Positions 6,699 through 13,704 of a stretch of DNA of 23,254 bases are shown here, one piece after another. Position 1 is the stretch's first letter, and each line of letters opens with the position of its first letter. Below the pieces are notes generated by a model. The model searched no databases. It saw nothing but the letters and a program-made list of their open reading frames with translations, and had not been told where the DNA came from. Made by a program: the position numbers and the translations under genes. This stretch comes from CAYQZD01 sp964421875 (lineage in GTDB: Bacteria; Electryoneota; Tariuqbacteria; Tariuqbacterales; Tariuqbacteraceae), in assembly GCA_964421875.1 (NCBI GenBank), contig CAYQZD010000056.1, positions 1 to 23,254 on the forward strand, in the 5' to 3' direction.

Positions 6699-7604
6699 TT
6701 GAGGGTGGGCGCTCAGCATAAAGTATGGTCTTTGGGAGAGGCGGAAGCCTATTGCCGCGCTCAGTCGCGCCATTATGAGAATTTCACGGTGGGGTCTTTG
6801 TTGTTTCCGCGAAAGATGCGGGTGGATTTAGCCGTTTTCTACGCTTTTTGCCGGGGCGCGGACGATATTGGGGACGAAGGGGACACTTTGACGGAGGAAG
6901 GCAGAGTCGATGCAAGCAGCCGCCTCGAGGAGTGGGAAATTGAACTGGAGAAATGTTACAGCAGCGTTCCCCGGCAACCGGTTTTCCTCGCGCTTCAAGG
7001 GACTATCAAGCGTTACAACCTTCCCCCGGAACCGTTCCGCGATTTAATTTCCGCTTTCAAGCAAGACCAGGTCAAACAGCGTTACCGGACCTTCGACGAG
7101 CTTTTGGATTATTGCCGGCGCAGCGCGAATCCGGTGGGGCGAATTTACCTTATGATGTTCGGTTACCGGGAGGCGGAGATGTTCGCGTTGGCGGACAAGA
7201 CCTGCGCCGCCTTGCAGTTGGTCAATTTCCTGCAGGATGTACGCCGCGATTTGGAGAAAGGGAGGATTTACCTGCCTCAGGAAGATATGGAGAGATTTGA
7301 TTACAGCGAGGCGGATTTGAAGCGGGGAGTTTTCAATAAGAATTTCTCCGGATTGATGGAGTTCGAGGCGGCTCGCGCCTGGGGATTATTCAAGGAGGGA
7401 TTGGAATTGGAGCGGCTGGTTCCAATGCGGCTGGCGCTGGAGCTAAGACTTTTCCGGCAGGGCGGTGAAGCGATACTCAGGAAAATATCAGCCCTCGGTT
7501 ATAATGTTTTAAAGACAAGACCTGCGCTGTATAGTGTGGATAAAGCGAAGATTCTTATCACTTCCATAATTTCACTCCGGATGGGCTTTGGAGGCAAGAC
7601 TTAA
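6699..7604 (+). CDS. hpnC: HpnC, hydroxysqualene synthase (squalene/phytoene synthase family)
   Basis: Trans-isoprenyl diphosphate synthase-like enzyme. In the established HpnCDE route, HpnD joins two farnesyl diphosphates to presqualene diphosphate, HpnC converts that to hydroxysqualene, and HpnE yields squalene. The first aspartate motif is DDIGDE (55-60) and the second is N176-x3-D180-x3-D184. The block YCRRSANPVGR is diagnostic of HpnC rather than HpnD. At 301 residues it is of normal length. It starts with TTG one base after the mutase stop; a GTG six bases on (6705) is an alternative. Its 3' end overlaps hpnD by 17 nt, implying coupled translation. Confidence 0.92.
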   Translation: MRVGAQHKVWSLGEAEAYCRAQSRHYENFTVGSLLFPRKMRVDLAVFYAFCRGADDIGDEGDTLTEEGRVDASSRLEEWEIELEKCYSSVPRQPVFLALQGTIKRYNLPPEPFRDLISAFKQDQVKQRYRTFDELLDYCRRSANPVGRIYLMMFGYREAEMFALADKTCAALQLVNFLQDVRRDLEKGRIYLPQEDMERFDYSEADLKRGVFNKNFSGLMEFEAARAWGLFKEGLELERLVPMRLALELRLFRQGGEAILRKISALGYNVLKTRPALYSVDKAKILITSIISLRMGFGGKT

Positions 7605-8472
7605 AGAGGCTTACAGCTATTGCGGCGACCTTGCCCGCAGGAAGGCCGGCAACTTCTACTATGCTTTCAGGTTTCTTTCCCCCGCCAAACGGCGAGGGAT
7701 TTTTGCGCTTTATGCCTTCTGCCAGTACGGAGACCAGTTAGTGGATGAACCGGCTCCCGGCGAGGATTCCCTCGATAATTTGAATCGTCTATCGGCTCAG
7801 CTCGACGACTGTTTCAAGGGTAATTCCGATACGCCGCTGTTTATCGCGCTCGCGGACAGCGTTCAGCGTTTCGGTTTACCGCGCCGCTATTTCCGGGATT
7901 TGATAGAAGGGATGATGACCGACCTGGAGCGCCGCCGCTATCAGACCTTCGAGGAACTGGTCAAATACTGCTATTTAGTGGCTTCCACGGTTGGTCTGCT
8001 TTGCATTGAAATTTTTGGATATCGCGAAGGATCGGTAAAACGGTACGCCGAGTTTTTAGGGATCGCGATGCAGCTTACCAATATCATCCGCGATGTCAGC
8101 GAGGACTACCGCCGGGGAAGGATTTATCTGCCGCTGGAAGAAATGGAGCGATTCGAATATAGTGAAGCGGGCTTCGCTTCGGGCTTATATAATGTGAATT
8201 TCCAAAAGCTGATGCGCTTTCAATATGACCGGGCGATGGATTATTACCGGAAAGCGGTGTCTGCGCTCCCCGGTTTCGACCGCAGGAATCAGGCGGCTTC
8301 GGAAATAATGCGAGTCATCTATACTGAACTTTTAGAGACCATCCGGGAGCGGCGTTTTCAGATTTTCGACGGCAGGATTTCGCTGGAAAGCCGGCGGAAA
8401 GCGTCATTGGCTCTGCGGACCTATATCAATATAATGTTGGGCGGCCGCGACCGATGGCAGCGGTTGCGGTAA
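7588..8472 (+). CDS. hpnD: HpnD, presqualene diphosphate synthase
   Basis: Paralogue of the preceding gene, expected to condense two farnesyl diphosphates to presqualene diphosphate. The block YCYLVASTVGLL is typical of HpnD, and the second metal motif N165-x3-D169-x3-D173 is intact and followed by RGRIYLP. The first motif reads DQLVDE (49-54): the outer aspartates Asp49 and Asp53 are kept but the usual second Asp is Gln, closer to the DxxxD spacing of eukaryotic squalene synthase. At 294 residues it is normal. The start is TTG 7588 inside the end of hpnC; no ATG is available nearby in this frame. The end overlaps hpnE by 19 nt. Confidence 0.92.
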   Translation: MEARLKEAYSYCGDLARRKAGNFYYAFRFLSPAKRRGIFALYAFCQYGDQLVDEPAPGEDSLDNLNRLSAQLDDCFKGNSDTPLFIALADSVQRFGLPRRYFRDLIEGMMTDLERRRYQTFEELVKYCYLVASTVGLLCIEIFGYREGSVKRYAEFLGIAMQLTNIIRDVSEDYRRGRIYLPLEEMERFEYSEAGFASGLYNVNFQKLMRFQYDRAMDYYRKAVSALPGFDRRNQAASEIMRVIYTELLETIRERRFQIFDGRISLESRRKASLALRTYINIMLGGRDRWQRLR

Positions 8473-9743
8473 TTGGCGGGGGAGCGTCGGGGCTCGCCGC
8501 GGCGCTGTCGGCGGCGCAGAGAGGCTTCAAGGTGACGCTGATTGAAGCGGGCGCCCGCCTGGGAGGGAGGTTGACCACGTATTCTGACCGGCGCGCTGGC
8601 AGGATTTTCGACAACTGCGAACATCTGATTACTGCGGGCTATTTCGATACTTTGAAGCTTTTGAAGATGATGGACGCTGAAGACACAGTGGAGATTCAGT
8701 CATCCTTGGAAATCCCTTTTTATCATTCGAAATTGGGCCGTTCTGTATTTAGAGTTCCTTTAATAAATCCCGCCCTTGGTTTTCTCGCCGGAGTGTTTAA
8801 TTTCAAGTTTTTATCGTTTAGCGAAAGGCTGGCGCTCATCCGCCGTTTAAATAAACTTAAGTCGCCAGCGAGCTTATCTCCAAGAAACGCGGGCGAGTGG
8901 TTAGCCGGGGCTTCGCAGGCGGAGTATGAGTATTTCTGGAAACCCTTTATCGTATCAGTGATGAATTGTTTACCTGACGAAGCGGATATTAGTATATTAA
9001 GGAGAGCGCTGGTCGAGGGTTTTATGAACAAGGGGGGGCTGGGATTTTTCCGCGAGCCTCTGGAAGAGGTGTTTCATAAACGGACTTTAGCGGCGTTGAA
9101 GCGCGCCGGTGTCGAGGTGACATTGCATTGTCCGGTGCGGGAAATTTTAGTCGCTGCGGGGAGGGCGAAGGCTGTAAGGGGGAATTTCTCGGGGGAAATC
9201 GCGGCGGACAGCTTCATAATCTCGATTCCCCCGCATTCGCTGAGTAAAATCTCTGCTTCCGGGAAAGCGCTCGCTGACATAGGATTTCCCAAGCAGGAAT
9301 TCGAATACTCGGAAATATATTGTATTCACATCGTCTTCGAAAGAAGGATTTTCCCTGACGATTTCGGCTGCCTGCTGGATACTCTGCCGCAATGGTTTTT
9401 CCAGATGAAGGGCGGGAGGAAGCTCGGCCCGGGGGAAGCGTATAACCTGGTGATTAGCGCGGCGGACAAACTGATTGCGCAGGACAGCGATTTAATAACG
9501 CAGAGCCTGACTGACCTTCGGAGCATTGGCGCAGATTTGGATGACAATCCGGCGCTTTATCAGCGAATTGTACGAAACCGGAGAGCGACGGTGAAGTTTA
9601 CATCAGAAAGGCAGGACGAGCGACCGGGCGCTGTCACCGGGTTGGAAAACGTGTTTCTCGCGGGAGATTGGATAGACACGGGGCTTCCGGCGACCATAGA
9701 ATCGGCGGTACGGAGCGGTTTCAGCGCGGGGGGGCTGGTTTGA
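8454..9743 (+). CDS. hpnE: HpnE, hydroxysqualene dehydroxylase (FAD-dependent)
   Basis: Flavin amine-oxidase fold enzyme that completes squalene formation from hydroxysqualene. The N-terminus carries the dinucleotide fold VIGGGASG (glycines 8, 10 and 13) with the FAD ribose-binding acid Glu31 and the GGRL stretch. The C-terminus has the conserved LAGDWIDTGLPATIESAVRSG block (402-422), the second FAD-contact region characteristic of this family. Length 429 is normal. The ATG at 8454 overlaps hpnD by 19 nt. The operon ends about 30 bp downstream at a strong stem-loop. A squalene-hopene cyclase is not in the window, so the fate of squalene is open. Confidence 0.93.
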   Translation: MAAVAVIGGGASGLAAALSAAQRGFKVTLIEAGARLGGRLTTYSDRRAGRIFDNCEHLITAGYFDTLKLLKMMDAEDTVEIQSSLEIPFYHSKLGRSVFRVPLINPALGFLAGVFNFKFLSFSERLALIRRLNKLKSPASLSPRNAGEWLAGASQAEYEYFWKPFIVSVMNCLPDEADISILRRALVEGFMNKGGLGFFREPLEEVFHKRTLAALKRAGVEVTLHCPVREILVAAGRAKAVRGNFSGEIAADSFIISIPPHSLSKISASGKALADIGFPKQEFEYSEIYCIHIVFERRIFPDDFGCLLDTLPQWFFQMKGGRKLGPGEAYNLVISAADKLIAQDSDLITQSLTDLRSIGADLDDNPALYQRIVRNRRATVKFTSERQDERPGAVTGLENVFLAGDWIDTGLPATIESAVRSGFSAGGLV

Positions 9744-9775
9744 TTGCCTGATTTTATTGAAGGAAAGAATAAAGA

Positions 9776-9802
9776 AAAGGCGGACTTTATTAGTCCGCCT
9801 TT
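9776..9802. terminator. bidirectional stem-loop terminator
   Basis: AAAGGCGGACT (9776-9786) pairs perfectly with AGTCCGCCTTT (9792-9802) around the loop TTATT. It lies between the converging ends of hpnE (+, 9743) and the LVIVD-repeat gene (-, 9826). On the minus strand TTTT-C-TTT follows the stem; on the plus strand the T run (GTGTTTT) is weaker. Placement and symmetry suit use by both genes. Confidence 0.75.
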
Positions 9803-9825
9803 GTGTTTTCGGAAAATGGGCTTTT

Positions 9826-12800
9826 TCACTTCAGCAGAATCGCGGGGCGGGTCGAAACGTTGGCGCCGCGCTGCAGGGTTAAAAAGTAAACTCCCGAGGC
9901 GTTAGTTTCTGCGTTCCATTTTACGTTGTGGACTCCCGCATCATAGGCTCCCTCCGCCAGCACCGCCACTTCCCGGCCCAGGATATCCCGCACCACCAGC
10001 CTGACTTCGCCGGCTTGTGCCAGGGCGAACTTGACGTTGGTTCGGTTGTTGAAGGGATTGGGATTGACGCTTTCCAGTTTGAAGGCAATGTCCGTTGGGG
10101 GAGGCGTTTCCCACTCGCTGGATTGGGCGGCGGCGCAGTCCAGAGTCTGGAAGTAATAGCCGCTGGCTAAGTAGGCGTAATCGCCGTTAACCGCCGCCAT
10201 ATGCGCGTTACCGGGAGTATGGTAATAGCCAATCAGCTTCAAACTGTCGAGGTCACTGATGTCCACTACCAGCAGACCGTTGTTATAATCGGCGAGGAAG
10301 GCTCTTCCGTCGGAAACTTCGACTCCGACGATGTATGATTTAGGACCATTTTCATAGATGAACTCTGAAACCTTGACGGGATTTGCCGGGTCGGACACAT
10401 TCACAACCTGCAGGCAATAGTCATAATCGGCGATGAAAGCGTAATTGTCTTTCAGGGCAACATCGAAGGCGAATCCCGGTGTGTTATAACTTCCGGCTTC
10501 AGTGGGATTGGCGGGATTGGAAACGTTTATGATTCTGAGGCCGTCCTCATAGTCGGCGACGTAGGCGTAATCCCCGTTAACCGCTACTCCCAGCGCGTAT
10601 CCGGGGGTGTCGAAGGTGCCCGCTGGGGCTGGCGCGTCGGGGGAGGACACATTAACAATGGATAAGCCCTTATCGAAATCGGCGATGTAGGCATAGTTTC
10701 CTGAATGAGCCACCGCATAGGCTTTCCCCGGAGTGTCATTGGTTCCCATGAGACTGAGGTTGGATAAGTTGCTGATATCGATTATCTGCAGTCCTTCCTT
10801 ATCGGATGCGAGATAAGCGTTTCCGCCGGAGACTGCGATTCCAAAGCAGTATCCTGCGGTATTGAGGCGGCTGATTTCGAAGGCGTCCGCGTTGTCGGCG
10901 ACATCGACAACCTGAATACCGGAGAGGCCGTTGGCGATGAAGGCATGGTTATTATCGTAGGCGACGCTGTAGGCGTAGCCAAAGGTGTTGTAATTTCCTG
11001 CGAGACTGATGTTTGCCGGATTGGTAATATCTAAGACATAAAGCCCGTATTCGAAGTCGGCGATGTAAGCGTAATTCCCCGACACTGAAACTCCGAGGGC
11101 AGAACCCGGTGTGTTATAGTCTCCGAGGTTTGCGATGTTCGCCGGGTCGGTTATGTCGAGCGCTTGCAAGCCCTGCATCCCGTCGGCGACATAGACTGTG
11201 GCGCCTGCGATGTCGATACTCATCGCGCCGCCGGGAGTGTCATAGGCTCCCACCGCTATGGGTTGGGAAAGAGATATGTCCACCAGCCTGAAACCTCCGG
11301 TTCCATCGGCTAGGTATGCATAATCGCCGTAGACACAGACACCGCGAAGTTCGCCCGGGGTATCCAAATATTTCACTTCTGCAGTGTTAGCCGGGTCGGA
11401 AACGTCGATGACGCGCATTCCGTCTGCGCCATTGGCGACCATTGCGTATCTTCCGGGAGCGTAAATCGATACGTCGCTGGCGGAATTCAGTCCGAAGCAG
11501 CGGCCTTCTTCCAGCGGACTTGCCGGGTTTGATACATCAATTATCATAATGCCCTGATTCTCGACCACTACGTAGGCGTAGATACCAAGTTTGACAACTT
11601 TCACCGCTGTACCTGGGACGATGAATGAGCCGGTCTCTACAAAGGCAATAGTATCGGTGATGTCGATTATCCTGAGGCCGGAGTCGCCGTCAGCGACATA
11701 GGCGAAGCTTTCATCCAAGGCAACATCCATAGCATTCCCCGGTGTATCGTATGAGAGCAATTCTTCAGGTTCAGTGGGTGAAGTTACATCGATCATATGT
11801 AATCCTGCAGTTCCGGCGGCGGCGAAAACGTGAATTCCGTTTTCTGCAACTGCGGTTCCATAAACCGCGTCGGAATAAGCCATCAGACCGGACAGAGAGG
11901 GATTACTGATGACGGCTACATTCACAATCTGCATACCGGTTGCGCCGTCCGCGACGTAAGCATAGTTACCTGAAACCGCCACATCCAATACTGTAGTCAA
12001 AGAATCTTCAAAGGAAACCTGGAGTACATTGTTCGGGTTAGAGACATCCAGAATTCTGAGTCCGGTATTTTCTTCAGCCACGAAAGCGTAATCGGTTCGA
12101 ACATCCACACTCAGGGCTGAACCCGCAGCAGGGAATGTACCCATTTCCGTGAGATTGTTATAATCGTTGAAATCCAGCATCCGGAAACCTGATTTTCCAT
12201 CTGCTAGCAGAACGTAATCTCCGAAAGTTTTAATGTCTATGGCTTGAGCTCCGGTATCAAAGGCGGCAAAATAGAAGTAGCGAGCCGCGAAGGGATTGGC
12301 GGGGTCGGAGACATCCAACACCTTCACGCCGTAGCCTCCGTCGGCGACATAGACGTAGTTACCGGAGACCGCCACGTCTTTAGCGTAGCGGAGTGAATCG
12401 TAGTAACCCAGTTCCAACGGGTTGGCTACATCCGAAATGTCCACAATTCTGAGTCCCATCTTTCCGTCTGCAACATAGGCTCGGTTTCCGTTCACCGCGA
12501 AGCCGGTGGCGTAACCGGGGGAGTTATATTGTCCCAATTCCAGCAGGTTCGCGGGGTCAGAGATGTCCAGAATCCGCAGACCTTGATGTCCTTCACTGAT
12601 ATACGCTCGCCCGGCGATGACGTCGATTCGTTTCGCTTCCCCCAATGTGGGGAAGATGTCAAGTTCCCTGAGATTGCCGGGGTCTGACACATCGAGCGCT
12701 CTGACTCCACCCCAGGAATCGGCCACATAAGCTACGCCGCCGAATACTGAAACATCGAATGCGTAATCCCAATATGTGAGTTGACTGGTTTTAGTTACAT

Positions 12801-12882
12801 TAAGGCTGTCCTGAGCCTCTGACAGGCTGAAAAAGGCGAAGATGAGAATCAGGACTATGGCTAACGCCCGCATCTTATCCAT
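9826..12882 (-). CDS. giant secreted LVIVD-repeat protein with type IX-like sorting domain
   Basis: A 1018-residue exported protein. A signal peptide (about 1-23, ending SEA) is followed by 20 full repeats of about 42 residues plus a partial one. The repeat has the pattern GNYAYVADGxxGLRIIDVSDP, then a GxYxTPG turn: LVIVD repeats, expected to build beta-propellers, probably more than one given the number. The last 80 or so residues form the FlgD-like/type IX sorting module: NPNPFNNRT, then VRDILGREV, and the ending SGVYFLTLQ...LLK. The protein is therefore predicted to reach the cell surface or medium. ATG 12882 has AAGGAG 6 nt upstream. The gene is isolated, flanked by a terminator and an 822-bp repeat-rich gap. 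Binding partner and role are unknown; LVIVD proteins are usually viewed as surface or adhesion-type. Confidence 0.93.
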   Translation of the reverse strand: MDKMRALAIVLILIFAFFSLSEAQDSLNVTKTSQLTYWDYAFDVSVFGGVAYVADSWGGVRALDVSDPGNLRELDIFPTLGEAKRIDVIAGRAYISEGHQGLRILDISDPANLLELGQYNSPGYATGFAVNGNRAYVADGKMGLRIVDISDVANPLELGYYDSLRYAKDVAVSGNYVYVADGGYGVKVLDVSDPANPFAARYFYFAAFDTGAQAIDIKTFGDYVLLADGKSGFRMLDFNDYNNLTEMGTFPAAGSALSVDVRTDYAFVAEENTGLRILDVSNPNNVLQVSFEDSLTTVLDVAVSGNYAYVADGATGMQIVNVAVISNPSLSGLMAYSDAVYGTAVAENGIHVFAAAGTAGLHMIDVTSPTEPEELLSYDTPGNAMDVALDESFAYVADGDSGLRIIDITDTIAFVETGSFIVPGTAVKVVKLGIYAYVVVENQGIMIIDVSNPASPLEEGRCFGLNSASDVSIYAPGRYAMVANGADGMRVIDVSDPANTAEVKYLDTPGELRGVCVYGDYAYLADGTGGFRLVDISLSQPIAVGAYDTPGGAMSIDIAGATVYVADGMQGLQALDITDPANIANLGDYNTPGSALGVSVSGNYAYIADFEYGLYVLDITNPANISLAGNYNTFGYAYSVAYDNNHAFIANGLSGIQVVDVADNADAFEISRLNTAGYCFGIAVSGGNAYLASDKEGLQIIDISNLSNLSLMGTNDTPGKAYAVAHSGNYAYIADFDKGLSIVNVSSPDAPAPAGTFDTPGYALGVAVNGDYAYVADYEDGLRIINVSNPANPTEAGSYNTPGFAFDVALKDNYAFIADYDYCLQVVNVSDPANPVKVSEFIYENGPKSYIVGVEVSDGRAFLADYNNGLLVVDISDLDSLKLIGYYHTPGNAHMAAVNGDYAYLASGYYFQTLDCAAAQSSEWETPPPTDIAFKLESVNPNPFNNRTNVKFALAQAGEVRLVVRDILGREVAVLAEGAYDAGVHNVKWNAETNASGVYFLTLQRGANVSTRPAILLK

Positions 12883-12950
12883 TTCTGACTCCTTGGAAGA
12901 TGATATATAATAGATGGAGTTCCTGCTAATCTAACTTTAACCCTCATACG

Positions 12951-13020
12951 AGGGATCTCTTTCGCGACCTTGCAACATAAAGTATGAAAATAATGCCTCG
13001 CGAGGAAGCGGCAGAGCTAT
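12951..13020 (+). repeat. 70-bp diverged repeat, copy B
   Basis: It aligns over its whole length to 5251-5320 in the same orientation (about 41 of 70 identities without gaps). Here it lies 69 bp beyond the start codon of a minus-strand gene, so its orientation relative to the nearest gene is opposite to that of copy A. Confidence 0.55.
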
Positions 13021-13219
13021 TTCCGAAATAAAAGTATATGAAATGAAATTGAAAAAGTCAAAAAAATAGTTAATTATCGGCAATTTTTTTCAAAAGAGTT
13101 ATTAACTGATGGTTCAAGTGCGCTTTGAAGGTTTTTTTTACATGGAAAATGCGTGGAATTTCAGTAATATAATCCATCCCGTGTAACTATTTATCCTCAA
13201 GAAATCAGCTTCATCTCTG

Positions 13220-13307
13220 CTGTCATTCCGGTTAGTCCGGAATCTGACAGCCAACGATTCAATACAGATTCCCGACGCGTTCACTTTGTTCACTTTCAGG
13301 AATGACA
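13220..13307. repeat. TGTCATTCC...GGAATGACA composite inverted repeat
   Basis: The outer ends TGTCATTCC (13221-13229) and GGAATGACA (13299-13307) are perfect inverted repeats about 87 bp apart. Inside, CTGTCA-TTCCGG (from 13220) forms a hairpin with CCGGAA-TCTGACAG (to 13250), and GTTCACTTT is directly repeated at 13279-13287 and 13288-13296. The ends match the GATTCC...GGAATGAC elements at 1131 and 5137. No coding capacity. Confidence 0.6.
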
Positions 13308-13350
13308 ATTAGGATATATAACGGTTTGATTATATCTATGTTCTTGTTAT

Positions 13351-13378
13351 GTAGGGGTTTGATTAATCAAACCCCTAC
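13351..13378. repeat. 28-bp perfect palindrome, GTAGGGG family copy 2
   Basis: The half-site GTAGGGGTTTGATT is followed by its exact reverse complement. It has the same length and outer seven bases as 190-217 and 19191-19218, but an AT-rich core. Confidence 0.85.
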
Positions 13379-13444
13379 CAAATGGTATATTATAATATTA
13401 ATTCGGTTATCCAGTTAAATCAGGAAGATTAGTTAGCAATTGTT

Positions 13445-13468
13445 GGTCGGTTTATTCAAAGCCGACAA
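13445..13468 (-). repeat. 24-bp TTGTCGG hairpin element, copy 2
   Basis: The reverse complement of this stretch matches 1027-1050 at 22 of 24 positions, including the loop TTTGAATAA. The two differences lie at the facing bases just inside the 5-bp stem. Confidence 0.6.
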
Positions 13469-13517
13469 GTGTATTCAGGTCTTCTATATATAGTTTCTTG
13501 TTAAAAAAGTCACTCCT

Positions 13518-13603
13518 TTGTCATTGCGAACGAAGTGAAGCAATCTTTAAGGTGTTATATAACAGATAGATTGCTTCGTCGCTTCGCTTCCTCGCAATGA
13601 CAA
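13518..13603. repeat. CATTGCGA inverted repeat (about 30-bp arms)
   Basis: The left arm (13518-13546) reads TTGTCATTGCGAACGAAG and ends GAAGCAATCT. The right arm (13568-13603) begins AGATTGCTTC and ends CTCGCAATGACAA; it carries an extra GCTTC-type unit. The arms are separated by 21 bp. From general familiarity, this class of inverted repeat is scattered through many environmental bacterial genomes. Confidence 0.7.
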
Positions 13604-13634
13604 TGTCAGAGTATTACAGTAAGCGCGATATAAT

Positions 13635-13659
13635 GGCGGGTCTGAATGAACCGCCCTAC
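13635..13659. repeat. decayed GTAGGG palindrome
   Basis: On the minus strand it opens GTAGGGCGGTTCATTC and closes CCCGCC, resembling the copy at 190-217 but imperfect and shorter. It lies about 45 bp past the stop of the GT4 gene and could form the 3' hairpin of that transcript. Confidence 0.4.
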
Positions 13660-13704
13660 ATGCTGAACAAACTTGATAACCGAAAATATTAATGAACAAT
13701 ACAG

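Larger units (their letters stand above)
12883..13704. other. 822-bp gene-free stretch rich in unrelated palindromic repeats
   Basis: No gene is supportable here. Going left to right it holds the 70-bp repeat copy B (12951-13020), a TGTCATTCC element (13220-13307), a 28-bp GTAGGGG palindrome (13351-13378), an inverted TTGTCGG element (13445-13468), a CATTGCGA inverted repeat (13518-13603) and a decayed GTAGGG palindrome (13635-13659). Four of these have relatives elsewhere in the window. The AT-rich DNA next to 12882 must contain the promoter of the LVIVD gene, but no clear -35/-10 pair was found. Confidence 0.7.

Noticed and set aside
6699..8472. Two tandem squalene/phytoene synthase paralogues considered as a recent duplication or carotenoid crtB pair
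   Set aside because: Each carries the signature of a different class (YCRRSANPVGR for HpnC, YCYLVASTVGLL for HpnD) and they are followed by HpnE, so they are the standard three-enzyme squalene set.
9826..12700. Regularly spaced repeats of about 126 bp that could suggest a CRISPR or satellite array
   Set aside because: The periodicity is codon-based and comes from LVIVD protein repeats; units are diverged at the DNA level and there are no short identical repeats with unique spacers.
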